From Arthrobacter sp. DNA4 (GTDB lineage Bacteria; Actinomycetota; Actinomycetes; Actinomycetales; Micrococcaceae), in NCBI RefSeq assembly GCF_024362385.1, contig NZ_CP101466.1, positions 1,178,001 to 1,242,000 of the forward strand: 64,000 nt of DNA, given 5' to 3'. The position numbers and the translations under genes were made by a program. The notes under the pieces are model-generated. The model worked only from the letters and a program-made list of their open reading frames with translations, ran no database searches and was not told the origin of the DNA. This document shows, piece by piece, positions 37,742 to 46,034 of this stretch (its first letter is position 1; every line of letters starts with the position of its first letter).

Positions 37742-38650
37742 TCAGAGCCCGCCAGTGCGGTGTTCCGCCTTCGCCTTGATACCGGCCAGCTGGTCGGCCT
37801 GGCCGCGCTCGGACATCTTGATGATGAGCGCGTCGACCGCGGCCTCCGCCATGTTCCGGGGGACGGTATCGGACCGGATGCTGAGCCGGGTACCGCCGTC
37901 CCCGGGCGCCACCTCCACCCGGAAGACCGGGCCCAATGCCGCCTTGGACGTGAAGTGGCTCTTTGGGACGTACTCGGTGTATTCGTGCGTGGTCTTGAGC
38001 GGAATGCCAAGGACTTTCCACGACGCCTGGAACGTGGTCCCCACACCCTCGGGGGTGGTCACCAGGTCCGAGATCTGGACGTCCGGCCCCAGCCAGACCC
38101 GCGGATCCTTCACCAATTCGAAGACGTCCTCCAGCGGGGCGGCGATGGTCACGCTGTCAGACCAGGCCAGTGTCTGGCTGAACTTCGCCTCGCTGGCGTG
38201 CGGGACCGTCTTCTTCCCGGTCTCCAGCAGGCTCTTGACGTTGGCCACCATGCCCTGGATGTCGTCTTCGGTCAGTCTGGCAAACAATGCCTGGGCGGGA
38301 ACCCGGACCAGGGGTGCATCGATTTCCAGGGCTGACTCGACGGCCAGTTCGGTGCCGCTTCCATTGAGCGGTTCCAGGGAAAACGTGATGACAGGCCCCA
38401 CGGACGCCTTGGATACGATGCGCTTGTTGGGCATCACCTCCCGGTACTCGTGGGTCACGTGCATGGGAATGCCCCACGCCTTGGCGGACCAGCGCGCGGA
38501 CGTGCCCACGCCGTCGGGTTTGATGTCCAGGTTGGTGACGTCGCTGTCTCCGGGGAAGGCCGTCATCCAGTTTGTCGGGTCGCTCAGGAAGGTGAAGACC
38601 GTTTCCACGGGGGCCTTGATCACGGTGCTCCGGAGAATAGTCCTGGTCAT
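37742..38650 (-). CDS. Tandem SRPBCC (START-like) protein
   Basis: 302 residues made of two copies of a polyketide-cyclase/SRPBCC fold. Each half repeats the same order: PVETVFTFLSDPTNW / PLEDVFELVKDPRVW, DGVGTSARWS / EGVGTTFQAS, WGIPMHVTHEY / LGIPLKTTHEY. The fold holds a hydrophobic ligand in a deep cavity. Fusion of two copies in one chain is unusual and suggests an internal duplication. AAAGGAG precedes the ATG. It is followed closely by the TDT transporter. Confidence 0.85.
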   Translation of the reverse strand: MTRTILRSTVIKAPVETVFTFLSDPTNWMTAFPGDSDVTNLDIKPDGVGTSARWSAKAWGIPMHVTHEYREVMPNKRIVSKASVGPVITFSLEPLNGSGTELAVESALEIDAPLVRVPAQALFARLTEDDIQGMVANVKSLLETGKKTVPHASEAKFSQTLAWSDSVTIAAPLEDVFELVKDPRVWLGPDVQISDLVTTPEGVGTTFQASWKVLGIPLKTTHEYTEYVPKSHFTSKAALGPVFRVEVAPGDGGTRLSIRSDTVPRNMAEAAVDALIIKMSERGQADQLAGIKAKAEHRTGGL

Positions 38651-38749
38651 GTCCTGTCTCCTTTCCGGCAGGGCGGGATTCCTGCATTGTCCCTTCCAGT
38701 GCAGTCCCCGGGGCGCCGCAGAAACAGAGGAAAAGGTCCCAGCCGGCAG

Positions 38750-39520
38750 CTACGACGCTGCCTGTGCCCGTGCCCGTGCCCAGTGCGCACCCAGCAGCGC
38801 GGCAACCCGCTCCGGCTCCGCACGGTGCGGCGGGTCGAAATGGTGCTTACCGGGAAACACCTCCAGCCGGAAATCAGGGAAGACGCGGGCCAGGCGCCCA
38901 GCGTTGTCCCCCTGCTCATCCGGGCTGCTCATGCCGCCCAGCACAAAGAGCACCGGTTTATCGAAGGCAGCCAGCTTACCGCGGTCCAGGGCATAGGTGT
39001 TGAACGCATGCAGGAAGGCGCTGATCCCCGCCGGGCGCCTGGCCATCCACGGCGGCGGCGGGCCCGGCGGCGGAGGCGGCAGGACGGCGTCGGGCTTCAC
39101 CTGCAGCCTCATGAAGGCGGCCATGAATTCCTCCTGCGGCAAGTCGCCCAGTTCGCCGTACCGGTGCCACAGCCGCGTGTGCTCCGGGCTCCAGTCCCAG
39201 GTGCCCGCCCAGGCTGGCTCGAGCAGGGCCAGGCTCAGCAGCCGTTCCGGGTGCCGGGCCGTGAGTGCCAGGGCCGCTGCGCCACCACCGGAATACCCCA
39301 GCAGATGGAAGGTGTCCCAGCCGCGGGCGTCCGCCTCGCGAAGCACGCCGTCCGCTTCGGTATCCAGGCTCCAGCCCGGCGGGGGAGTATCACCCGCATA
39401 GAGCTCAAGGTCCTTGGCCACGGCCTCAACGGTGCCTCCCAGTGCCGCCAGCAGCGCGCCGTATGCGGGGCCGGCGGGGAGGACGCTGCCGGGCAGGAGG
39501 ATGACCCGGAACGGTTCCAT
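38750..39520 (-). CDS. Alpha/beta-fold hydrolase
   Basis: 256 residues. VILLPGSVLP opens the fold, the nucleophile elbow is GYSGGGAAALAL, an acid is likely in LGGMSSPDEQGD and the His lies in FPGKHHFDPPHR. A Pro-run (PPPPPGPPPPW) in the lid region is odd. Substrate unknown. ATG 39518-39520 with AAGGAG nine bases upstream is preferred over an in-frame start eight codons earlier. Separate transcription from the SRPBCC gene is likely because 99 bases divide them. Confidence 0.82.
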   Translation of the reverse strand: MEPFRVILLPGSVLPAGPAYGALLAALGGTVEAVAKDLELYAGDTPPPGWSLDTEADGVLREADARGWDTFHLLGYSGGGAAALALTARHPERLLSLALLEPAWAGTWDWSPEHTRLWHRYGELGDLPQEEFMAAFMRLQVKPDAVLPPPPPGPPPPWMARRPAGISAFLHAFNTYALDRGKLAAFDKPVLFVLGGMSSPDEQGDNAGRLARVFPDFRLEVFPGKHHFDPPHRAEPERVAALLGAHWARARAQAAS

Positions 39521-39604
39521 GGCAAGGGCTCCTTCAGGCCGCACGGCAACGGTGCGCCGCCGATGTGCTGGTTTCCTTCGGGGGTGCTGCAGGGGCGGAC
39601 ACGG

Positions 39605-39998
39605 TTACTTCGCCGCCGCTCCGCGGGCCCCGGTTTTGGTGGCCCGGGCCTTGGCTTCCTTAGGCGGCAGGGTGGCGACGTAGGCCAGGGCCTTTTCGGC
39701 CCAGGCCCGCGCCCGGGTGTCATCGCCGTCGCCCTCTTCATTCCACACCTCCGGCAGTCCGGTGTAGCCACCCATGGGCCTGTCCGAACGTCACGGTCCG
39801 TTCGGAGGACTCCAGCAGTTCCTTGTCCTCGCGGGAGAGCTTCACACCAATGGTGGACCCGAACAGCCCGGCGAACATGTTGCCGTTGACGAACGCTCCC
39901 AGGTTGCCGAACATCGGCTTCACCACAACTCCGGGATGGCTGGGAACCACGCGGCGGAACCGCTCTTTTTCTTCCTCGGTTGCCTTGGGCATTTCCAT
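39605..39998 (-). pseudogene. TfoX/Sxy N-terminal-domain protein, frameshifted
   Basis: Starts at ATG 39996-39998 with GGAAGG. The first part contains KPMFGNLGAFVNGNMFAGLF and VKLS, the TfoX N-terminal domain. Near 39775-39785 the frame is lost, but the expected continuation MGGYTGLPEVWNEEG, AWAEKALAYVATLPP and a basic tail to TAA 39605 is found in another frame. Restored length is about 131 residues, normal for stand-alone TfoX_N proteins, whose function outside competence is unknown. Confidence 0.75.
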
Positions 39999-40147
39999 GG
40001 CGTCACCTTCCGGTGGCAGGGTTTTTCCGCAGATCTGGATGCAGGATATGCCCGTTCGGTGCCGCCGTCGAGGGCTGGCCGCCACCCCGGTGCAGCAGGC
40101 AAGAATTCCGCCCCTGAGCAGGTCAAACTTCACGGCTGAGTGCTATA

Positions 40148-40159
40148 CCTAACCGTAGG
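40148..40159 (+). promoter_or_regulatory. Metal-regulator-like inverted repeat before lipoprotein-Nramp operon
   Basis: CCTA-ACCG-TAGG lies in a TACCTAACCGTAGGCAA context, loosely like DtxR/IdeR/MntR sites that read TTAGG...CCTAA. A TAAAAT box at 40164-40169 follows at once, so a bound protein would block a promoter for the operon encoding the Nramp-like carrier. Low similarity; offered as a candidate. Confidence 0.35.
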
Positions 40160-40231
40160 CAACTAAAATTTGGCTGCCTGGCGAAGGGCGAATTCCGAGG
40201 ATCCGGGGGCTTCCCCGGAGGGTTGGAGGCG

Positions 40232-40720
40232 ATGGTGCTGACAACTCCAGGGCCGGCCCCGGCTGGACGCAGCACGCGGCCGGGCCGGAAGCACCTGGGC
40301 GGGCTGGCCCTCGCTGCGCTCACCCTGCTCACCGGCTGCAGCGGCGGCACCAGCCAGTCAGTGTCCACGGCACTCAAGGACAGTTCCTCCGCCGTCGCCA
40401 CCGCCCGCATCGCGCTCCGCCAGGACATGGACGGCAAACTGACCCGTGCCGCCACCTCCACCACGCTTGACGATGAGCTCAAGGAGATCCAGACCAGCCG
40501 GGGCACGGTCCTGAAGCTCTCCCCGGCCACCCAGGAGGACCGCGAGACCCAGAAGCAGGCGCTGGACGTGCTGGACCAGTGCGCCGCCGGCTTTGCCACG
40601 GCACGCGCCGCGTTGGCAGCGAACGACGGCGGCACCCCCTCCGTGTCCGACGGGGACAAGGCGCTCGCCGGCGCGCAGGACGCCCTCAAGCAGCTCGAAG
40701 GCAAGGTGGGGTCCCAATGA
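40232..40720 (+). CDS. Small lipoprotein
   Basis: 162 residues. A Pro/Arg-rich start, membrane segment and lipobox LTGC, then a helical, Ala-rich mature part (TALKDSSSAVATARIALRQD, ALDVLDQCAAGFATARAALA) likely to form a helical hairpin outside the membrane. Function not recognised. ATG 40232 sits nine bases after GGAGGG; a TTG nine bases earlier is the alternative. The Nramp-like gene begins 10 bases after its stop, so the two form an operon. Confidence 0.75.
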   Translation: MVLTTPGPAPAGRSTRPGRKHLGGLALAALTLLTGCSGGTSQSVSTALKDSSSAVATARIALRQDMDGKLTRAATSTTLDDELKEIQTSRGTVLKLSPATQEDRETQKQALDVLDQCAAGFATARAALAANDGGTPSVSDGDKALAGAQDALKQLEGKVGSQ

Positions 40721-40730
40721 AGGCTGAACC

Positions 40731-41952
40731 GTGAAGCGGCTCCTGGGCGTCGCGCTCGGGATCCTCACCGCCATCGGCGGGTTTGTGGACATCGGGGACC
40801 TGGTGACCAACGCCGTCGTCGGATCCCGCTTCGGCCTGTCCCTGGTGTGGGTGGTGGCTGTGGGTGTGGTGGGGATCTGCCTGTTCGCCAACATGTCCGG
40901 CCGGGTGGCGGCGGTGTCCGGCCGGGCTACGTTCGAGGTGATCCGCGAACGGCTGGGACCGCGGGCCGGGCTGGCCAACCTTTCGGCGTCGTTCCTGATC
41001 AACCTGATGACCGTGACGGCTGAGATCGGCGGCGTTGCCCTGGCCCTGCAGCTGGCCAGCAGCGTGTACTACCTGCTGTGGATTCCCGTGGCGGCGCTGG
41101 CAGTGTGGCTGGTGGTCTGGCGGGTCCGGTTCACCATCATGGAAAACGTCACGGGCCTGCTGGGGCTGACCCTGATCATCTTTGCGGTGGCACTGTTCCT
41201 GCTCAAGCCGGACTGGGCCGCGCTGGCCGGACAGCTGGCGCCTGCCGTGCCGGAACAGGAAACGGTGTGGACATACAGCTATTACGCCATCGCCCTGTTC
41301 GGCGCGGCCATGACCCCGTATGAGGTGTTCTTCTTCTCCTCCGGTGCCGTGGAGGAGGGGTGGAAGGTGAAGGACCTGCTCCAGGAGCGGATCAACGTCC
41401 TGGTGGGATTCCCGCTGGGCGGCCTGCTGTCCGTCGCCATCGCCGCGTGCGCCGCCGTCGTCCTGCTGCCGGCCGGAATCTCGGTGACGTCGCTGTCCCA
41501 GGTGGTCCTGCCCGTTGCGGAGGGCGCCGGGAAGATCGGGCTGGCGCTGGTCCTGGTGGGGATCGTGGCGGCGACGTTCGGTGCGGCGCTGGAAACCACG
41601 CTCTCCAGCGGCTACACCCTGGCCCAGTTTTTTGGCTGGTCCTGGGGCAAGTTCCGCCGCGGAGGCCGCCCGCTTCCACCTGGCCATGATCGTGTGCCTG
41701 TTGGTGGGCATCGCGGTCCTGGCTACAGGCGTGGATCCCGTGCTGGTCACCGAATATTCGGTGGTGTTCTCGGCCATCGCCCTGCCCCTGACCTACCTGC
41801 CCATCCTCATCGTGGCCAACGATCCCGAGTACATGCGCGAGCATGTCAACGGGCGGGTTGTCAATGTCCTGGGCATGGTCTACCTGGTGATCATCCTGGT
41901 GGCCTCCATCGCCGCCATCCCCCTCATGATCGTGACAGGAGCCGGTTCATGA
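40731..41952 (+). pseudogene. Nramp-like metal carrier, frameshifted, divergent motifs
   Basis: A member of the Nramp superfamily by layout: ten or eleven membrane segments and the FATISGYTLAQ-like segment ALETTLSSGYTLAQFFGW. The metal-site motifs are unusual: helix 1 has GGFVDIGDLVTN where DPGN is expected, and helix 6 has AAMTPYEVFFFSSG where MPHN is expected. Near 41660 the frame shifts; the continuation AARFHLAMIVCLLVGIAVL to IVTGAGS ends at TGA 41952. Start is GTG 40731 after GAAGG. Its end overlaps the next gene by ATGA. If the shift is real, the last three helices are lost. Confidence 0.8.
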
Positions 41953-42359
41953 CATCCTCACCCGACCCGCTGCTTCCGGCCCCGCAGGTGGCCGGCCGCG
42001 TCCTGGACGCCCAGTTGCACCTGCTGGACCGGCAGGTTTTGGACCACGACGGCGTCCCGGTCACCACCGTCGACGACCTCGAGCTGAGCGGGCCCGCAGT
42101 GGACGTGGAGATTGAAGCGGGGACGGCGGCGCCGGTCGTCACTGCATTGCTGACGGGGTCGGTGCTGGGGACGCGCATCTTTGGCGGGAGGCCGCCGTCG
42201 TCCCGGCTGATCCGGATCCCGTGGAAGGACGTGGCGGAGGTGGGCGTGGTGCTGCGGCTTGGCATCAGCGGGGAGCCGCTGGACGCGAGCTGGGTGGAGC
42301 GGTGGGTCCGGGACAAGATCATTGCGCGCATTCCGGGAGGCCGCCATGATCCTCGGTGA
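41949..42359 (+). CDS. PRC-barrel-like protein
   Basis: 136 residues from ATG 41949, which overlaps the carrier stop by four bases. The opening VAGRVLDAQLHLLDRQVLD, DGVPVTTVDDLEL is like a PRC-barrel, a small beta-barrel that in other proteins binds RNA-processing or photosynthetic partners. The central IFGGRPPSSRLIRIPWKDVAEVG repeats that flavour. Because of the upstream shift it looks fused to the carrier in one frame, but it is a separate gene. Its partner follows. Confidence 0.65.
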   Translation: MTSSPDPLLPAPQVAGRVLDAQLHLLDRQVLDHDGVPVTTVDDLELSGPAVDVEIEAGTAAPVVTALLTGSVLGTRIFGGRPPSSRLIRIPWKDVAEVGVVLRLGISGEPLDASWVERWVRDKIIARIPGGRHDPR

Positions 42360-42693
42360 CCTGCTGGGCACCCCCGTTCATGATGCCGACGGCGGGAGGC
42401 TGGGCCGGGTGGCAGATGTCCGGTTCGTCCTGGACGGCACCCCGCATCAGCTGATGGCGGAGGCGCGCCTGCTGGGGCTGGTCGTCGGCCCGCACAGCAC
42501 GGCCTCCTTCATGGGCTACGACCGGAACGGCCTCACGCGGCCCCGGCTGGTGGCCCGGATCCTCCGCTGGCGGCACCGCGGATCCTTCCTGGTGCTGTGG
42601 GAGGACATCGCCCTGGTGGGCTCACACTCGGTCCGGCTACGGCCCGGGTTCACCCGCTACAGCCCGGCGCTGCAGGACACTGCGAAGGGATAG
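42346..42693 (+). CDS. PRC-barrel domain protein
   Basis: 115 residues. MILGDLLGTPVHDADGGRLG, VADVRFVLDG and LLGLVVGPHS are typical PRC-barrel strands. GGGAGG lies six bases before ATG 42346, inside the last codons of the preceding gene (14-base overlap), so expression is coupled. The pair of PRC proteins beside a metal carrier suggests a role in assembling or gating it at the membrane; that is inference. Confidence 0.75.
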   Translation: MILGDLLGTPVHDADGGRLGRVADVRFVLDGTPHQLMAEARLLGLVVGPHSTASFMGYDRNGLTRPRLVARILRWRHRGSFLVLWEDIALVGSHSVRLRPGFTRYSPALQDTAKG

Positions 42694-42716
42694 GACGGAG
42701 TTGAACAGGCCTGCAA

Positions 42717-42896
42717 TTAGGCGTGCGGCGGATCTCCTGTAGAGTTGACCCTGTTGTTGTGTTTATGCAGTTGGTAGTTCAGGCAGTACGCACGGTCGAA
42801 AGTCCGTGTTCTTCTGAAGTAGCGGTTTTTGAACACCCCACGCCGGAGGGCCCGAAAGTCGGGACGTTCCCTCCACCTTCACGAAGGACAAGAATA
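42717..42896 (+). promoter_or_regulatory. Cold-shock gene promoter and long 5' leader
   Basis: TTAGGC (42717-42722), a 17-base spacer and TAGAGT (42740-42745) form a plausible promoter. Transcription from there gives a leader of about 145 bases, with possible stems at GCACGG/CCGTGT and GGAGGG/CCCTCC. Long structured leaders that refold with temperature are known for cspA genes. Confidence 0.55.
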
Positions 42897-43100
42897 ATGG
42901 CTACTGGTACCGTCAAATGGTTTAACGCTGAAAAGGGCTTCGGCTTCATCTCCCCGGACGACTCCTCGCAGGACGTTTTCGCGCACTACTCCGCGATCAA
43001 CTCCTCCGGCTTCCGCTCCCTCGAAGAGAACCAGAAGGTTTCCTTCGACACCGAGCAGGGCCCCAAGGGTCCCCAGGCCACCAACATCCAGGCTCTCTAA
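42897..43100 (+). CDS. cspA: Cold-shock protein, CspA family
   Basis: 67 residues, exact family length. [20 protein letters not shown] carries RNP1 (KGFGFI) and DVFAHYSAI carries RNP2, the two RNA-binding strands of the OB fold. It binds single-stranded nucleic acid and melts RNA structure in the cold or in growth transitions. GAAGGACA lies before the ATG. It is a single-gene transcript with its own leader and strong terminator. Confidence 0.96.
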   Translation: MATGTVKWFNAEKGFGFISPDDSSQDVFAHYSAINSSGFRSLEENQKVSFDTEQGPKGPQATNIQAL

Positions 43101-43131
43101 TTTCCTAGGGATCCGGGACCGTTAGGTTTCA

Positions 43132-43171
43132 AAAGCAGGGCTTGCCGTTTCGCGGCAAGCCCTGCTTTTTT
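43132..43171 (+). terminator. Strong intrinsic terminator of cspA
   Basis: A perfect 16-bp stem (43132-43147 with 43153-43168), loop TTTCG and a run of six T at 43166-43171. Confidence 0.95.
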
Positions 43172-43508
43172 GTTAACCCGGGCCTTTTGTGGTCCGCTCC
43201 CAGGCCCTCGATTTTGCCTCCTCGACAAAGTTCAGTTGAAGGAGCAATCTGTTTAGTGCGTACGTACGCAGCGTGCCAACCCCACGCCCACGGCGGCGTT
43301 TGGAAAACTCCAACCAGCGCGGCACCAGTTGGGGTGGTGCATGTCCGGCACGATGCTCGGTAAGCCCGGCTGCCTGCGCTCCCCGGCATCGGCAGCCGGC
43401 ACTTTCACTCCGATAATCAGTGGCCGGTTCGGCCCCATGAGCAGTGACTTGAATCGGCCATAGCTGTATACCGGCTGATGGCCGGTTGCCGTTCAAGGAA
43501 GCATTGCT
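43172..43508. other. Gap between cspA and cupredoxin gene
   Basis: 337 bases without a recognisable gene. It holds a perfect 14-base palindrome TGCGTACGTACGCA (43257-43270) and the promoter of the cupredoxin gene, whose ribosome-binding site is CAAGGAAG. Lower GC than the neighbourhood around 43230-43265. No RNA gene could be identified. Confidence 0.4.
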
Positions 43509-44462
43509 ATGAAGAGTAGTCGGGGAAGCAATTCCAGATTCAAGACACTGGCGTTTATCGTTGCCTTCGCTGTTTCGCTGCTGGCCTCAATGGCTGCAGC
43601 AGGCCCCGCCTCGGCGGGCCAATTGGGCCACCGGACGTGGCAGGTCCAGGTGGGCTCTGAGTCCCGCAACCAGGCAATCCAGGGCATGCAGTTCCTCCCC
43701 TCGGAGATTTTCATCAACGAGCAGGACACCATTACGTGGGAGGCCAACTCCGCGGAGATCCACACAGTGACATTCCTGGCGTCGGGACAGCCGTTGCAGC
43801 CATTCGATCCATTCAACAACGATGAGTTGTTGAAGCGCGGAGGGGACAGCTACGACGGGCATTCGTACTACAACTCGGGCCTCCTGGCCAACGTTGACGT
43901 GCCCGGCTTCCCGGACGCCAGGAGTTACAGCCTGGCGTTCCCGCGCGAAGGCGACTTCACCTACTACTGCCTGGTCCACGGCATGGTGATGAAGGGGACG
44001 GTACACGTCCGTGAGCAGGGGACTGACTATCCGTACAGCCAGTCAGACTACGACAAGTCATCGCGGGCCGAGGAGCGGTCCATCCTGCGGGACGGACGCG
44101 AGCTCACCGCGGACCTGGCGGACCAGGCCAACAGCCACAGGGTGATCGCAGGCGGTGACGACGGCGTTGCGATGGTCATGCGCTTCGTGCGGCCCGCCGT
44201 GACGGTGCATGTGGGCGATACCGTCGTGTTCGCCAATACCGGCATGGACGCTCCCCACACCGTTACGTTTGGTACCGAACCGGCGAACATTTTCGCCCCG
44301 TCCGGCGATCCGACGCATTTCACCGGGGGCAACCTCAACTCGGGCATCATGTGGCCCGGCGCTGAGTTCGCGGTGACGTTCCAGACAAAGGGCACCTTTG
44401 ATTACATCTGTGCACTCCATGACTACATGGGCATGGTGGGCAAGGTGAAGGTCGTCGACTGA
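43509..44462 (+). CDS. Secreted protein with two cupredoxin domains
   Basis: 317 residues with a Sec signal peptide ending GPASAG. Two plastocyanin-like domains follow. The first has His in EIHTVTF and Cys-His-Met in YYCLVHGMVMKG; the second has His in APHTVTF and Cys-His-Met in YICALHDYMGMVG. Each therefore keeps a full type-1 copper site (His, Cys, His, Met). Such double cupredoxins are electron carriers or copper-storing surface proteins. No oxidase or copper exporter is adjacent, so the partner is unknown. Confidence 0.85.
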   Translation: MKSSRGSNSRFKTLAFIVAFAVSLLASMAAAGPASAGQLGHRTWQVQVGSESRNQAIQGMQFLPSEIFINEQDTITWEANSAEIHTVTFLASGQPLQPFDPFNNDELLKRGGDSYDGHSYYNSGLLANVDVPGFPDARSYSLAFPREGDFTYYCLVHGMVMKGTVHVREQGTDYPYSQSDYDKSSRAEERSILRDGRELTADLADQANSHRVIAGGDDGVAMVMRFVRPAVTVHVGDTVVFANTGMDAPHTVTFGTEPANIFAPSGDPTHFTGGNLNSGIMWPGAEFAVTFQTKGTFDYICALHDYMGMVGKVKVVD

Positions 44463-44527
44463 CGCCTGGTTTCCACGCGGTCCGGTTGGGGCGGTTGCCC
44501 CGGCCGGACCGCTTTGCGTGTCCCCAG

Positions 44528-45262
44528 TCAGTGCAGCCCCATCGCCTCGCGCACTTCGTCGAGGATGTGGTGCATGGCGCGTTCTGCCACGGCAGTGTCT
44601 CCGCCGGCCACGGCGGCTGCCACATCCTCGTGTGCCTGCAGCGCCTCGGCCCGCGGCTTGAACGGCATGAGCCCCTGCCGGGTGCGGCTGGTCAGGACCT
44701 CCGCCACCATTCCCTCCAGCGCCCGGAACATTTCGTTGCCGCAGCTGCGCAGCAGCAGTTGGTGGAACGCGATGTCGGCGGCAAGGAAAGCCTGCAGGTC
44801 CCCGGCTTCCCCCAGCCGGCGGAGGTCCCCGGCCAGGGAGACCAGCTGTGCGCGTTCGGCGGCGCTGGCCCGGCGTGCGGCGCCGGCGGCAGCGATGGGC
44901 TCGACGGCGATGCGCAGCTCGGTGAGGCTGCTGTACTGCAGCTCCCGCCGGTCCGAGGCCAGCCGCCACCGCACCAGCTTCGGGTCGAAGACATTCCATA
45001 GCGACGGGTCCTGCACCACGATGCCCACCCGCCGCCGGGAGTAGACCAGGTTCATTGACTCCAGGACTTTCATGGTGTCCCGGGCAACGGTGCGCGAAAT
45101 TCCGTAGTCGTGCTGCAGGCCCTCAAGGGTAAGCCTGCTTCCCGGCGTGAGGCGCCCGGAGGCGACAGCGACCCCCACCGCCTCCAGCACCCGTTCGTGC
45201 ATGGCCGGGGAGGACCCGCCGTCGTGCATTTCATCGCCATCCTGGACTGTCGCCGTCGACAT
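44528..45262 (-). CDS. gntR: GntR-family (FadR-type) gluconate repressor
   Basis: 244 residues. N-terminal winged helix (TLEGLQHDYGISRTVARDTM, LVYSRRRVGIVV) and a C-terminal FCD ligand domain with metal-binding acids and histidines (DIAFHQLLLRSCGN, RAEALQAHEDVAAA, AMHHILDEV). It is divergent from gluconokinase and the gluconate permease, so it most likely represses them and releases on gluconate or 6-phosphogluconate. The inverted repeat at 45365-45377 is its probable site. Only a weak GGGGAAAG site precedes the ATG. Confidence 0.88.
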   Translation of the reverse strand: MSTATVQDGDEMHDGGSSPAMHERVLEAVGVAVASGRLTPGSRLTLEGLQHDYGISRTVARDTMKVLESMNLVYSRRRVGIVVQDPSLWNVFDPKLVRWRLASDRRELQYSSLTELRIAVEPIAAAGAARRASAAERAQLVSLAGDLRRLGEAGDLQAFLAADIAFHQLLLRSCGNEMFRALEGMVAEVLTSRTRQGLMPFKPRAEALQAHEDVAAAVAGGDTAVAERAMHHILDEVREAMGLH

Positions 45263-45364
45263 TCTTTCCCCGTTCGCTCATGCGCCGCTGCGCCCTCCCA
45301 GAATACCGGGGATTGGACCAAAGGTATGACTTGTGACACGAATAGATAGCATCTTTTGGACAGA

Positions 45365-45377
45365 AAGGTGATACCTT
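45365..45377 (+). promoter_or_regulatory. GntR operator candidate
   Basis: AAGGT-GAT-ACCTT is a perfect palindrome in the gntR-gntK divergent promoter, 76 bases before gntK. A related half-site AAGGTATGAC lies at 45321-45330. GntR/FadR sites are commonly of this length. Confidence 0.55.
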
Positions 45378-45452
45378 ATCGCTTGGCCCGTTTCAGACGG
45401 GTCCACCGCGAGCTTCTTCGAAAGCCAAAGACGTCTTCTCCGGAGGTATGAC

Positions 45453-45998
45453 ATGCAGTATCCAGCCACGCACCTCGTGGTCATGGGCGTTGCCGGTTCC
45501 GGCAAATCCACCCTGGCCGCGGCCCTTTCCCGCCAATTGGGCTGGGCATGCGCCGAAGCGGACGAATTCCACCCCGCCGCAAACATCGCCAAGATGAGCC
45601 AGGGCATCCCCCTCCAGGACGAAGACCGCTGGCCGTGGCTGGAGGAGATCCGTGACTGGATGACCGCCCAGGCTGCCGCCGGCAAGAGCACGGTCCTTAC
45701 CTGTTCCGCGCTCAAGCGTGGCTACCGCGAGCTGTTGTCCGGCGCCCAGGGCCGGGTCATCTTCCTCCACCTGGACGGCGGGGCGGACCTGATCAGCGAG
45801 CGCATGCAGGGCCGGGAAGGGCATTTCATGCCGCCTACGCTGCTGCCCAGCCAGCTGGCTACCCTGGAGCCGCTGACCCAGGAAGAGATCGCCGCCGGCA
45901 GTCTCCGCCTCGACATCTCGCGCTCACCCGAAGAGCTGGTCGCCGCCGTCGTACAGGCCCTCAACCTCCCCACCGGCCAGGCGCCCGGCGCGTCCTGA
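45453..45998 (+). CDS. gntK: Gluconokinase
   Basis: 181 residues. Walker A GVAGSGKSTLA, EADEFHPAANIAKMSQGIPL, DRWPWLEEI, CSALKRGYRELL and SERMQGREGHFMPPTLL are hallmarks of GntK, which converts gluconate to 6-phosphogluconate at the entry to the pentose-phosphate pathway. GGAGG lies six bases before the ATG. It is followed by gntP after 36 bases; together they form the gluconate operon. Confidence 0.95.
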   Translation: MQYPATHLVVMGVAGSGKSTLAAALSRQLGWACAEADEFHPAANIAKMSQGIPLQDEDRWPWLEEIRDWMTAQAAAGKSTVLTCSALKRGYRELLSGAQGRVIFLHLDGGADLISERMQGREGHFMPPTLLPSQLATLEPLTQEEIAAGSLRLDISRSPEELVAAVVQALNLPTGQAPGAS

Positions 45999-46034
45999 CC
46001 CCCCAAATCCCCAACCCTGTTTCAAAGGAGAACC

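Noticed and set aside
40731..42359. Single 542-residue fusion of Nramp-like carrier with a PRC-like tail
   Set aside because: The middle is out of frame relative to the expected helices. The carrier really ends at 41952 and the PRC-like gene starts at 41949, so the fusion is made by a frameshift.
43257..43270. Palindrome TGCGTACGTACGCA as operator of the cupredoxin gene
   Set aside because: It is 240 bases from the start with no recognised promoter or family consensus; kept only as a note in the gap entry.
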